Counted from the stretch's first letter, positions 13,950 through 25,262 are shown. The stretch is 64,000 nt of DNA from Chiridota heheva (GCA_020152595.1 JAIGNY010002211.1:362001-426000); one strand, 5' to 3'. The notes: generated by a model from the sequence alone, not told the origin. Numbers and translations are program-made.

Positions 13950-16375
13950 GAGCGCTAGGCCTCGAAACCCGAGCAAGCGCTAACACGCGACGCATCCTGG
14001 GAGCGTGACGTACCGACAAACGGGGACTCGTCCTCGTGTCCATGAACTGGTGAAAAACTATGCGGAACCGTGACGTTCAACGCGAAAATCTCACCAAGTC
14101 AGCTCACACGGACGTGGGGATCTCCGAAACTAACGGGTGTGACGTACGTTGTACGTTACCTTGCTGTAGAACTAAGCAGCACTACAGACCCAAACGTCAT
14201 CTCATGCCCCGGACGGAGCCGCCAAGTTGTGTTACGGACCCGTACGGGGCCGTAAAACAAGCCGTATGGAACCGATTACCGGAGCCGTACGGACCCTAAT
14301 GGACCCGTGCAAGGAATCCAATGGCTCTACAACTAGCCGTAAAAAAGGGGACTAACTCACGTAAGACCCCGTAGGGCGTCGCCTCTAGTTGGCCGACCGG
14401 TCCCAACGCGGAACCGAGGACCACAGCGGTGTACACGGGTTTGAACAAGTCGATAACACCAAAGCGCAACCTAAGAAGCGTTTACATGCGACGCACCGCA
14501 GGACAGTCAAGGCGCGTAACGCACCGACACTAGGGACCTGCCCGTCGTGTCGACGATATAGGCGCAAAACATCGCGGAACTGTGACGTTCAACGCGGAAA
14601 ATCCTACAGAGGCAGTTCACACGGCCGTGGGACAGCGTAGCTATGACCAAGCAGCTTCCTAGCTAGCGAACTCAACTTCGGGGTTCATCGTACAGTGTAC
14701 GTTATCCCGTTGCAAAAACTCCGAAGTCGTACAGGCCCGTACGGTCCAGAGAAGCGTTTGCACGCTATGCAAAGCGGGACCTCTGAGGTGCGTAACGTAC
14801 CGACGCACGGAGGCCTGTCCTCCGTGCCTACGATACTGGTGAAAGTAATTGCGGAAATGTAACGTTCAACGCGGATAATCGTATAAATGGTGTTCACATG
14901 ATCGTGGAACTGCGTAGCTAATGGCCACGGAACCATGAATAGAATAGCTCTCACGGCGCTATACTACTTGTGAAGATTATCACTTGTCACCTGGCCACAT
15001 AGCTCGTAGCTAGCGGGTGCATATCCGGGTAAATCGTACGGTGTACGATATCCCGTTACAAAACTACGGAGCCGTACGCATCCGAACACCGGAGCCCGCG
15101 CTCTCGGTCGCACCTTGAAAAATACCGGTCGCGGTGGAGTCTGTGCTCCGACCACGCCGCTGGAACCCAATCGCTGCAAAGAGTACCACCAATGGACTCG
15201 CAGCATAATCTGCACGCGTAACGCGTGAGATGGATGTGACCGGAGCGTAAAGCAAAGAAGCGTTATCACGCTATGCCGGGTCATCAAGGGTGTAGAGCAT
15301 CGACGCCCGAGGACGTGTCCTCCATGTCCATGATACTGGTGAAAATAATTACGGAACGGTAATGTTCAACGCAGACAATCTTAATTGCGTTCACACGAGT
15401 CGTGGAACTGCGTAGCTAATGGCTACGGGACCAAGAAGAAAATAGCTGTCCTGATGCTATACTTCTTGTAAAGAAAGTCATCTGTCACCTGACCACGTAG
15501 CGTAGTAGCTAGTGGGCGTATAACCGGGTGAACCGTACAGTGTACGTTAACCCGTTAGAGATAAGTTCCGCTCACTGGAGCCATCCAATGGAAGCGAAAG
15601 GACCCGTAAACGCGGACCGTGGACTCGTATGGAACCGTACGGACCCGTAAATACGGGCCGCGGAACCGTCCAATGGAACCGTAAAACACGGACCGTGGAA
15701 CCGTACGGACCCGTAAACATGGGCCGTGGAACCGTATAACTGTCGTAGCCGTTGGCTACGGGAGCAAGAAGAAAAATAGCTGTCTCAATGCTATACTTCC
15801 GGATGAACCGTACGGTGTACGTCTTTCAATAGGCGCTCCGCTAGGAGTGGGCGGCGGCCCCGCCTCCCTGGCTTTGGACCTGGGTGGCGGTGGGGAGACG
15901 AAGAGGGCCTCTCAGACCGTCGCTTCTCCACTTTCTCCGCCGCTCCTTGAAAGTACCGGTCGCGGTGGAGTCTGTGCTCCGACCACGCCGCTAGATCCCA
16001 ATCGCTGCAAAGAGTACGGGGATTTGACTCGCAGCATAATCTGCACGCGTAACACGTGAGATGGATGTCACCGGAGCGTAATTTAAAGAAGCGTTTGGAC
16101 GCTACGCATCACGAGACATCTTGGGTGTGTAAAAACATCGACACTCGGGGACCTGTCCTTCATGTCCATGATACTGGTGAAAATAAATACGGAACTTGTA
16201 ACGTAGACAGTCTTAATTGCGTTCACACGAGCCGTGGAACTGCGTAGCTAATGGCTACAGGACCAGGAAGAAAAATAACTGTCAATGCTATACTTCTTGT
16301 CAAGAATGTCACCTGTTACCTGACCACGTAGCTAGTGGGCGTATAACCGGATTAAACCGTACGATGTACGTGAAC
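13950..16375 (-). repeat. Serial copies of the DIRS gag-start and leader module
   Basis: At least five diverged modules carry the same markers in the same order. Gag codons for ACKRF lie near 13976, 14474, 14751, 15256 and 16087. The GTAACGTTCAACGCGG leader word lies near 14070, 14581, 14858, 15359 and, degraded, 16197. A CACACG-CGTGG-CTGCGTAGCT block follows, then a CGTAC-nnn-GTACGTTA palindrome near 14139, 14689, 15036, 15534 and 16356. Copy 3 has a single module (58861-59145). Spacing is uneven (about 280, 500 and 830 bp). Confidence 0.75.
15847..16190 (-). pseudogene. Truncated DIRS gag N-terminus in copy 1
   Basis: This matches the start of the gag reading frame of copy 3 (58643-58981), including the Met-Asp-Met start region and the cysteine-rich segment. 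An extra T in the run of T near 16134 breaks the frame, and the rest of gag is absent. It is non-functional as a protein but marks where gag began before the interior was replaced. Confidence 0.75.
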
Positions 16376-16391
16376 CCGTTAAATACGGACC

Positions 16392-17240
16392 CGTGTAAAC
16401 ACGGGCCGCGGAACCGTCGAATGGAACCGTCCGCCCCGTAACAACGGGCCGCGGAACCGTATGGAACCGTCCGCCCGTAACAACGGGCCGCGGAACCGTC
16501 CGCCCCGTAACAACAGGCCGCGGAACCGTATGGATCACGGAACCGTCAATGGAACCGTCCGCCCCGTAACAACGGGCCGCGGAACCGTATGGACCACGGA
16601 ACCGTCCGCCCCGTAACAACGGGCCGCGGAACCGTATGGATCCCGGAACCGTATGGATCCGTCCCCGGAACCGCACAATGCCCGCACATAGGGCTGCGGA
16701 ACCGTCAGGGATGGTCCAACGGAACCGTATGGAACCGGCCGCCCCGTAACAACGGGCCGCGGAACCGTATGGGACCGTCCAATGGAACCGTCCGCCCCGT
16801 AACAACGGGCCGCGGAACCGTATGGAACCGTCCAATGGAACCGTCCGCCCCGTAACAACGGGCCGCGGAACCGTATGGAACCGTCCGCCCCGTAACAACG
16901 GGCCGCGGAACCGTCCAATGGAACCGTTCGCCCCGTAACAACGGGCCGCGGAACCGTATGGAACCGTCCAATGGAACCGTTCGCCCCGTAACAACGGGCC
17001 GCGGAACCGTATGGAACCGTCCGCCCCGTAACAACGGGCCGCGGAACCGTATGGAACCGTTCGCCCCGTAACAACGGGCCGCGGAACCGTCCGCCCCGTA
17101 ACAACGGGCCGCGGAACCGTATGGAACCGTCCAATGGAACCGTTCGCCCCGTAACAACGGGCCGCGGAACCTTATGGACTCACGGAACCGTCCAATGGAA
17201 CCGTTCGCCCCGTAACTTTTTACGGGCCGCGGAACCGTAT
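16392..17240. repeat. GC-rich tandem array of palindromic units
   Basis: About fifteen units alternate between roughly 40 and 53 bp. Each holds CCGTAACAACGGGCCGCGGA followed by one to three AACCGTATGG or AACCGTCCAATGG words. Diverged units continue upstream to about 15640. Copy 3 keeps only two or three units (59170-59290), so the array expanded in copy 1. The long minus-strand frames here are repeat artefacts. Confidence 0.9.
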
Positions 17241-17640
17241 GGACTCCCGGAACCTTATGGAACTGTCCCCGAACTCACAACAACCGGCGCACTGCGCGTT
17301 ACAAGGGTCGTGGAGTCGACAGGGACTGTCCAAAGGAACCGTGTTTACAACTTAGGCGACGTTCGTTAACGTCCCTAAGAGGTTCTCTCTCTCTCTCTCT
17401 CACTTACCTTACGGAACCGTCCAATGGAACCGTTCGCCCCGTAACTTTTTACGGGCCGCGGAACCGTATGGACTCCCGGAACCTTATGGAACTGTCCCCG
17501 AACTCACAACAACCGGCGCACTGCGCGTTACAAGGGTCGTGGAGTCGACAGGGACTGTCCAAAGGAACCGTTTGGAACCGTGTTTACAACTTAGGCGACG
17601 TTCGTTAACGCCCCTAAGAGGATATCTCTCTCTCTCTCTC
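17182..17640. repeat. 229-bp tandem duplication in the DIRS leader
   Basis: Unit 1 starts at 17182 and unit 2 at 17411. They are nearly identical, each running from ACGGAACCGTCCAATGG through a GTAACTTTTTACGGG hairpin to a short (TC)n tract. Unit 2 has an extra TTTGGAACCG. Confidence 0.9.
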
Positions 17641-18877
17641 TTACCGTTACCGCTCTAGGCGCAACGCCTCTAAGAGCGTAACCTTCTCAGTGAATCTCTT
17701 TTATATATCTGAAAAGAGAAGAACATATATCCATGCGTACATACACAAATACGGCAAAGTAAGTATGATCTTACGGACACGCTAAAGAGAGACGAGGCCT
17801 AGCAGTCTAAACAGAACACCAAAACTCTCTTAAACAGAAAAATTTTTTACTGAAAAATAAATTTCTTAAGAGAAGAACGTAAGTCCAAGCGTACAAACCT
17901 AAACACGGCAAAGTAACTATGATCTTACGGACACGCTAAAGAGAGACGAGGCATAGCATTCTAAACAGAACAACAACACTTGCTTTAACAGAAAAAATTT
18001 TAAAAACCAAAAAATTTTCTATCTGAAAAACTTTAGAAACCGAGAAAACGCGTCCAACGTAATGACTTTTCTAGCGCTGGGGTAGCGTGGGAAACACCAA
18101 CCACTGTGTACTTGAGGTCTGTAAAGATAAAAGGAAAGATTATTTTCCCTGTAATTAGGTCGTCGGAGAGACCCACCCACGGTCTCTCCGACACCCCAAC
18201 TTCAATCCTGAAAATTAAATATTTTAACTCAAAAACTGTGTGAGAAAAATAAAAATATTCATATGCTGATAACGTGAAAACGAAAATAAGCTCGCTAGTA
18301 ACAACTGTAGCTCCCTAGAGTTGTTACAGGGCGACCCCACATTTACCCAGCAGTGACTATGACCCAATGCGCATGCGCCAAAATCGAAAAAAAGAAATTG
18401 GCTTAATGCATACGAGAAGGTGTACTGAAATATCCTAGCGTGCTAAACACTATACATAGTATAACGCTAGGGTCACCTCGAGGCGGGTGGGGCTAAGGGA
18501 GAAAAAGACTAATTCCCGGGGTGAGAGGACCCCTAGGCAGGCACAACCTGTGCTCTAGGGCCTAAAACACCCACCACGAGAGTAGGACGCTCTCGAACTA
18601 GCCATTCGCTATGTACGAATGGAGACAAAAACCCGCTATCCTAAGTGTAGGCTACACGGGTAAAGTCGTGTAGGTCGGCCGAAGAACTCTCGGACCCATG
18701 GCTATCTCACCCTACTCTCGGAAGACTTGAAAAGGCGAGCCAGATGAGAACGGGCAGCGTAAAAACCCTTCAGGTAGAAGCTGCCGAAGAGAAAAAGTTA
18801 GAAAGGTTAATTGAAATATAAAACAAAAATGACCAGTTTTCAGCGATGTTGTGAAACAAACGCGCTGAAAAAGAGTG
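17641..18877 (-). other. DIRS copy 1 5' leader
   Basis: Non-coding and nearly collinear with 59536-60765 of copy 3. It contains a hairpin around CTCTAGGCG / CGCCTCTAAGAG (17650-17675), two repeats of an AAGAGAAGAACGTA...CGGCAAAGTAA block (from about 17715 and 17868) and GTCTCTCCGAC inverted words near 18160-18190. It is probably the 5' untranslated and promoter region; no specific promoter motif can be claimed. Confidence 0.6.
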
Positions 18878-19018
18878 AGGTGGTACAGAGGTATTATGGA
18901 GGTCAGGGCTTGGCTGGTTACTGCGTTTTTTAGGTTCGGTTAGAAGTGCGTTAGAATCAGGTCGTGTGACCAGATTGCATATTATAGCATGGAAGGTAAG
19001 GTATAACTTGAAGTAAAT
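18878..19018. repeat. DIRS copy 1 left inverted terminal repeat
   Basis: The inverse of about 11345-11480: GAGTGAGGTGGTACAGAGG, the ATTATGGAGGTCAGGGCTTGG core and TTGCATATTATAGCATGGAA near the end. The element ends at about AAGTAAAT. In element sense this is the 5' terminus. Confidence 0.85.
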
Positions 19019-19879
19019 ACCTATATTAGGAATTTAAAATCTGCGGATATAATTTTACTGATCTCTTTGACTGTTTGACCTTTCAACGAGTTTGAAGCAG
19101 ATACTATTACTTGCTCTGCAAAAAGATATCATTACCATTCTTAACAATCCTATTAAGGCCGCACGAAAATAGAAAATATTCATTTTTTAATATGCAGGTT
19201 TCATTTTACCAGTTCCAAAATGGATTGCACAAAACCTCTTATGTATGACTTCTAGCAGCTACATTTATGACTGGAACCTCAAAAGGCCTTCATAGATGAT
19301 AGGAACTTAAAGGAATATTCCCATGGTTGTTTGTAAAATTTTATTTGAAAGAGCATACTTCTAGAACCAATTTGGTACAAAAATCAGGTTGATATCATAT
19401 TTCGTTCACAAGCTATGGATTATATAGATTTCCCAATTGCATTTTAAGTTTTTGTATGATAAATTCGTGTTTGATGTCATAGAAACAATTCTATTGCAAT
19501 GTTTATGTATTTCTTTGAACGTTAATTAGTTGTTTCTGTATGATTATAAACATTATTTTCCAAAAGTTATTAAAGTAGGGTATACTTGGCAATGTATATA
19601 AATACCTAACCTTCATCAATTTATTTTCTAGCAGGTTTTACTAATACAAAAGGATGACAGATTTGTATTAACTATATCAACTTTGTAGGAGAATGTGTTG
19701 CTGTGATGTCATATTGAGCCTTTTCCTATCCGTTTATTGGCATTTTTGTGAACCTTAAAATCTGAATATCTCCTAGTAGGAATAACATATCAACATGATT
19801 TTTGTACTAAATTGTTCTCTTTCTTATGAAAGGTTACGAAAAACATGGGAATATTCCTTTAATTTATAAGTTTGTAACC
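19019..19879. other. No gene seen
   Basis: AT-rich sequence between DIRS copy 1 and the SINE, without exons, repeats or inverted structures that I can support. Confidence 0.5.
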
Positions 19880-20172
19880 AAAATAATAATAATAATAATA
19901 ATAAGAATACGTAGTTCTTATATAGCGCTTTTCTACGTGCAATGTACTCAATGCCCTTTACAATGGAAACTTTTGTTGCTCAAAGCTGCAGCCAACTTGA
20001 CAACATACGACACACAATCCTGTAATATTATACTGCTCCAATCTCATATGCTGAGCACCAAGAGAGAGAGAGGGCAGCTAGTCCCATTTTTAAAGTCTTT
20101 CGCATGACCCGGCCGAGAAACGAACCTATCTACCGGCTGATAAGCGGGCGCTCTACCAATTGAGCTAACCAA
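19880..20172 (-). mobile_element. tRNA-derived SINE
   Basis: Read on the minus strand it has a tRNA-like head (about 20172-20103) with an A-box-like TTAGCTCAATTGGTAGAGC and a degenerate B-box GGTTCGTTTCTC. A body follows, then a 3' part with AAAAGCGCTATATAAG and an (ATT)n tail at 19903-19882. The 3' hairpin style resembles the end of the LINE at 52500-52560, as expected if L2/CR1-type machinery moved it. It has no coding capacity. Confidence 0.75.
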
Positions 20173-21699
20173 CAAGTCAGTGTTAGATAACACTTTCAAA
20201 ATTTTGAAAGCAGGACAAAAGCTTCATGTGATACAAAATTCAAATTAAGCATAGATTGCAGACTTCTCTGTCACATAACTCGAATTTGGACACTTCAGAA
20301 AGTACTAGTGAAACAATTTAAGATAGCCAATGAAATTTAAGTTCACATGAAATCTAATATCATACTTGCCAGTTACTTCACACACTTTTGTTTTGAGTGC
20401 TAGTAACATACCTAAATAATGAAAGAAGACAACAATCATGTTCTTAAGAACAGTATACTGTTCATAAGAACATATTGTGATCCTACCAAAGATCCAGTCA
20501 CGTGACTACATTCTTTGGTCAAGCATATCTGGAGTTTCTTATCGGTAATACAGTTGAATCTGATGTACGATAATAGCATTTATTTTAGGACGTAGATGGC
20601 ATTTTTTGAGAGTATTTGAACGTCGGAATACAAAATTTAATTGTAAAATCAAATTAAACGACTTGACAGTGCGACTACCATTTTCAAAGTGCCGTCCGCG
20701 ATATCCAGGCCAGTGCAAAATTATGTTTTGATCCCAGGCCAGGTACGGTATACGTTACCGCTATAGCTGTATAGCGTGCATGGCTAGTTCAGTACCCGTA
20801 CAGTATAATGCAACTGCTACAGTCAGCTCAGACAGGAGTACTGCGGATACAGCAACTTTGCAATAGACGAAGACGAAGTATACAAAAATAAACTTCATAA
20901 CAGTAAAACTAGAATTTACAAAGGGTGAAGAAAAATAAGATAAACATCATAAATTAAAAGTATAGCGACATAGAAATAAAGATTTGAAAAGATTTTAAAA
21001 GGAATATTTACACTAATTTTAATACAAGCGGCGGGAGAGAATTGTATCATCCTTCTATTCGAATTTGGTTTGTAAAACCTTAGTAACAGAGTAAGTGCAG
21101 TAAATGGTTACTAAGTATAAGATACAAAATCACTTGAACTGTAATCTATGATTATTATCCTGCCTCAAATGTAGTCTCAACTGCTAAAAGAGTTTTTTTT
21201 TAAATCCCTAGCTCCCCTTCCTCCCCATTTATCACAAGATTTGTGTTAAAGAAACTTGCGCTTCGTAAGTTGGCACAGAAATTAAAATCCCTATCATAGT
21301 GACTTCATATTAAGCTTCCATTTGCCTTGAATGCTCCAATAATATAAATCACATTGGCATTGCCAAGAAAACCCTCACGTTTCCCTGGTATTACGCCCAA
21401 GAACACATTGTTTACGATTTTCGTAACCACATTTTCTAGTTATACTAATAATCAATGATAACCATCTCCAATGCATAACATATATACAGATAAACATTTT
21501 ATGTAGTCTAACAACCATAAATTAAATTCTCTGGTTGTTATCAGCGGTTTTCATGAAGCAAGCGAATGGGAGTCAGCGACTGTTGACTGGACAGGACACA
21601 CGATGCTGCCTGGACAGGACACACGATGCTGCATGGCGCTCATTCACAGCCGAGCAGACTAAAGCTAGATAAATAAACTGTCTTGCTCAATAAACACAA
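20173..21699. other. No gene seen; AT-rich with one palindrome
   Basis: No exon or known element recognised. The palindrome at 20438-20473 is listed separately. Around 20690-20870 there is a less AT-rich patch with small inverted words (GTACGGTATACGTTACCG) and no clear function. Near 21590-21630 a CTGGACAGGACACACGATGCTGC word is repeated twice. Confidence 0.45.
20438..20473. repeat. 36-bp near-perfect palindrome
   Basis: The two 18-base halves are reverse complements with one mismatch and no spacer (ATGTTCTTAAGAACAGTA and its partner). It could be a cruciform-forming site or the centre of a small inverted-repeat element; no flanking duplication was recognised. Confidence 0.8.
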
Positions 21700-21779
21700 T
21701 GCATGGCTCGTAGCGAGACTCGAACCCTTTTAAAATACAAATTTGACTATTTAAGCAATGAACCACTGTACTTCCCCAT
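21700..21779 (-). repeat. tRNA-like relic
   Basis: The minus strand carries a good B-box GGGTTCGAGTCTCGC near 21730-21714 and an A-box-like AGTACAGTGGTTCATTG upstream. The stems are too degraded for a functional tRNA. It is probably the head of a decayed SINE or a tRNA pseudogene. Confidence 0.45.
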
Positions 21780-22076
21780 AATTTTTTTATAAAAATCGAA
21801 GAAAAAATAAAATAAAAACATATCAAAATCAATATGACGAGACTGGAACTTCAAAACAGGGTCTACTGAGCCTAGAGTTATGATTGACCGGTAAGCCAGA
21901 TAGCGCCACCTCCAAAATACACGATGGTATTGTGAATCAACAAATGCTCATTAAGAAATACTACCTGTCAATTGTACAGTTCAGTATCAATTTTAGGCTT
22001 TTGATATTGAGATACCTCAATTTATTTTATGAAATTAAAAATTGTGTGAAATTGATGGACCCTTCTCTGTGTAATT

Positions 22077-22292
22077 AGAATTTCATCTCCTGAAATGGCC
22101 AGGTGGGTAATTGGAATTTCATCTCCTGAAATGGCCAAGTGGATAATTGGAATTTCATCTCCTAAAATGGCCAGGTGGGTAATTGGAATTTCATCTCCTG
22201 AAATGGCCAGGTGGGTTATTGGAATTTCATCTCCTGAAATGGCCAGGTGGGTAATTGGAATTTCATCTCCTGAATTGGCCAGGTGGGTGGAG
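22077..22292 (+). repeat. 36-bp minisatellite, six units
   Basis: Six tandem copies of a 36-bp unit (core ATTTCATCTCCTGAAATGGC), nearly identical with one to three changes each. Because 36 is a multiple of three, one frame stays open and repeats GISSPEMARWVI; there is no sign that it is translated. Confidence 0.95.
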
Positions 22293-23152
22293 GGAGCTAG
22301 CAGGGTGTATCTTATACTGCTAATATAAAGATGAAACCTCTTGAAAATATTTTAATATTTCCAAAATTTGAATGGACTGCAACAAAAGCCCTTTAACACT
22401 TTGCTGTCTAAGCATTCAAAGAGCAGATAACAATGATTAAGAGGGAAAGAGATGGGGGGAGGGGTATGCATAACCATAGATAGACACCACTTATATTGTT
22501 CCCTCTGTATTATTATTGTTTTAGTGCCATGCACTCTTTCCCCCTTCCAAATAGATTCTCTGACATTTGTTTTCACTTTTTCTAGAAAGGTTTCCCGAAC
22601 AATATTTAAATTTGGTTAATTTATGGAAATCTCAAGTTATACATTTCATAAACAGAACCTGAACTTAAAACCTGTTGTCCTGTTCTGATCACATAAATTA
22701 TCTTAAGGCACAGCCTCTGTTACTTGTCTAATCTTTGCCAACCAGTCTCTTGCTACTGACATTTGCACTCGGACATGAGCATTTGAGAGGTAGATATTAA
22801 TAAGACCGCTCTTCAGCTTCACATCAAAAACAGAACGTCCTGATGCTTAAATCTTAACCAGCAGCTAAGAAGTATGAACAGCAAGTGGTTTCTTAAAGGA
22901 GCTTATCGTGCAGCCATGACATACCCTGAACAACACGCTTCCAAATTGGCTAAAGAAGCTTCTTCAAAAGCCTCGAAAGTAAAAACAACATACGCGTAGT
23001 TCTCACTGAAACATGCATTGGCTCTCCCTTCTTATCTTAACTTGTTCCACATTCTCCTGCCTTCTCCTTGCAACACTTCAGATAACAGCATTTTCCACAA
23101 ACCCCTGCAAACTTTTACAAGTTTCAGTCACTCTTTACTGTCAAAGAAAGAA
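22293..23152. other. No gene seen
   Basis: AT-rich sequence with no supported features. Confidence 0.5.
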
Positions 23153-23180
23153 AGCCTGAAAGCCGGCAGGCTTTCAGGCT
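23153..23180. repeat. Perfect 12-bp hairpin
   Basis: AGCCTGAAAGCC and its exact reverse complement flank a GGCA loop. It is not followed by a T-run, so it is not read as a terminator. It lies 300 bp from another hairpin at 23481-23530. Confidence 0.8.
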
Positions 23181-23480
23181 AACATTATCTGATTATAGCA
23201 TAGATATACTGTTCCTGTGGTGTTCCTGACCCGTACCTAGTTCAATCATTGAGGGTTGTGTCATACTATTATGGATTTGCGGTACTAGGCTGACCTTGTA
23301 TGGTTCAATCTGAGGTGTTGTGGCTTGCATCCATCTCTGGAGAAGAGAGACAGAGATAAAAATCAGAATCAGTATCCTGTTCATAGAATATTTTTCTACA
23401 TCATGTCACAATTTTTCAATTCTGTACTGTACATTGTTAGAATTTTCAATTGTGCGTCAACCTGTCAACTTGATTTTGAA

Positions 23481-23530
23481 GTTATACCAGGAAGCTGCTA
23501 TTTGACAAAATAGCAGCTCCCTGGTTATAC
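23481..23530. repeat. Long hairpin, about 21-bp stem
   Basis: TATACCAGGAAGCTGCTATTT pairs with its reverse complement with one indel and one mismatch around a short GACAA-type loop. It could be a tiny inverted-repeat element. It is shorter than a typical microRNA precursor and no expression evidence is available. Confidence 0.7.
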
Positions 23531-23625
23531 AGACAATGTGAAAATGCTGGTGAAGAAATCTAGGGTGCTTAGGTCACGTGTAAGGGCTTTAAAGTGCCTA
23601 TAGATGATGTGGCGAATAGGATATA

Positions 23626-24685
23626 GACCTTTTCAAACCGAGTTTAGCCAAACTTGAAACGTTAGAGTACTTTAACCAATCAAATGCTGGAGGAATTTTC
23701 CTTTTACTAACCAACTAATCAGCTGCAGGGAAAATGTAAACAACAATGCACGCGCGTATTACCTTTATAATCTTGTACGCACGTACGTACAATGCAATAA
23801 GTTGGTGTGTACATACGTAAACGTTATGTAAAATGTATAAGTTTTTTTGTTGTATGCACACGTGCGTCAAGTATCTAAATTTGCGTCAAACTTCCAACTG
23901 CTGCCTGGATATTTGTTTTCTTATGGGAATGTTTTTCATTTTCCACGAAAATAGGAAGTCTTTCCTTCCGACCTCAATTAAGGAATATGCGATAACCTGG
24001 TAAGATTTGAAGTTAAAATTTTGCCTCACTTACGTTTATGACACAGTAGTCAATACATGAAGTTGCAGGCCTAGTGTGCTCGTAAAATGCTGTTTTTTTG
24101 TGAACGGGACACTAAATGTTCGTTGGCGTTCACATTCCCTCAGCATTAATGAAACATTAAAAGCGTTTTTGTACAATATAGATACAACAATAGGAAGTAA
24201 AATGCAAAGATCGTTCATATTTTTAAAACGTTGGTGTTCAGTGCAGAGGGCCTAATGGTATGAAATTGTGCCGTTGACCTCACAGCACAAAATGTGAAAG
24301 CAGTATCGAGAACTTTCGGCAGCAAATCCCTTGTAATCTGTGAATGAGACGACAAATGTTGCATATCAGAAAACTTGTGTGAATGAAGTTGGATACCGTT
24401 TATACGAAGTTTTCGGTTTGGTATGAAAGTTCCAAACCACTATAAGCTGCAATTCAAGTCTCTTGAATAGTTCAGTGAAGTGCCTATTTCTGTATGCATA
24501 TACTGTTGATTAGTGTGTGAAATTGTGTTTTTAATGGCCTTGATCCCATACGCTAGGAAATTGTGCAGACGATCAGAATTCCTCCAAAATTTGATTGGTC
24601 CATTATGGTCACGTGAATTTCGGCCATGTGACATTATTTGAATTAGATTTCCGGAAATGATCGATTCCGATATAAAAAGGTCTAT
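23626..24685. mobile_element. Candidate 1.06-kb inverted-repeat element
   Basis: The outer word TATAGACCTTTT at 23626-23637 recurs inverted at 24674-24685. About 50-90 bp inside each end lies a matching inverted ACCAATCAAAT..TGGAGGAATT block (left about 23674-23697, right about 24578-24600). The interior has no long frame. No convincing target duplication was found. It could be a non-autonomous DNA transposon or chance plus local inversion. Confidence 0.4.
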
Positions 24686-25189
24686 AAACGGATGGAAAGG
24701 TAGAACGAGGGGAATGCGGTCTGAGTTGGTTGCATTAAGTATAGAGGGTTGTAGAGCTGTGTCCCTGACTCCCTGCTGATCTTGTTGATACCTTGGTTAG
24801 CAGCTAGCTGTGATGATGGGATAACCACGAGATTGGAAAAAAGTCACTGAACTGGGTAGATACTTGCTGGAAATCGGATTGTTTGGAACAAATGCGTTTT
24901 TTCTGGTTTTCCCGTTGCCACCCATTTTAACCACTCTTCCCCTTGCAAAGTTACTAATTTTTCTGTCACAGGTGCCATATCACCCAAAGGCGATAACAAT
25001 GACCGTCTTAAATCTGAAAAACAGACTTATTTTCATACTGAGGTACTTTGTCTACTGATGGTCTTAAACTCTTTTATGAGTTCCTCTTTTAACTGTCCTA
25101 AAGGTTGCGCTTTTTTCTGTGTTGTTCATTGATGCATGTTATCTTCCTAAGTACATTGTGTGTGCAGTTTTTAGTTAGTATTAGGTTCA
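24686..25189. other. No gene seen
   Basis: AT-rich. The open frame at 24864-25058 is short and lacks recognisable domains. Confidence 0.45.
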
Positions 25190-25262
25190 CTTTGTCAAAG
25201 GGTTTATACCCGAAACGTCGTGTTTTTCAACAGGTTTTATAGCACCGTGTCAATTTATCACC
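25190..25262 (+). other. Possible 3' relic of a retroelement with hammerhead-like core
   Basis: GGGTTTATACCC is a short hairpin directly followed by GAAACGTCG and a T-run. A GGG-loop-CCC stem followed by GAAAC is the arrangement of stem II and the core of hammerhead ribozymes found in Penelope-like elements. The CTGANGA half of the core is not intact (TTGTCAAA stands in its place). It is a degraded candidate only. Confidence 0.3.

Larger units (their letters stand above)
11304..19018 (-). mobile_element. DIRS-like retrotransposon copy 1, non-autonomous derivative
   Basis: About 7.7 kb bounded by the same inverted terminal repeats as the coding copy at 53833-60905, and carrying the same internal complementary region at the right end. 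Element sense is minus, with its 5' end at about 19018. No tyrosine recombinase, reverse transcriptase or complete gag can be read inside. The 3' non-coding part (to about 12000) and the 5' leader (15850-19018) match copy 3. The centre is filled with diverged repeats of the gag start and leader plus a GC-rich array. It could have been mobilised in trans by a relative. The limits are set by the shared GTAAAT at both termini and are good to a few bases. Confidence 0.85.

Noticed and set aside
16332..17157. 220- and 199-codon minus-strand frames repeating RGPLLRGGRFHTVP-like units
   Set aside because: They exist in overlapping frames of the GC-rich DIRS array and change frame with unit length; no homology or start context.
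22095..22328. Repeat protein with GISSPEMARWVI units
   Set aside because: The 36-bp minisatellite unit is a multiple of three, so the frame stays open by arithmetic; no exon borders or homology.
23153..23180. Rho-independent terminator
   Set aside because: The organism is a eukaryote and no T-run follows the stem.
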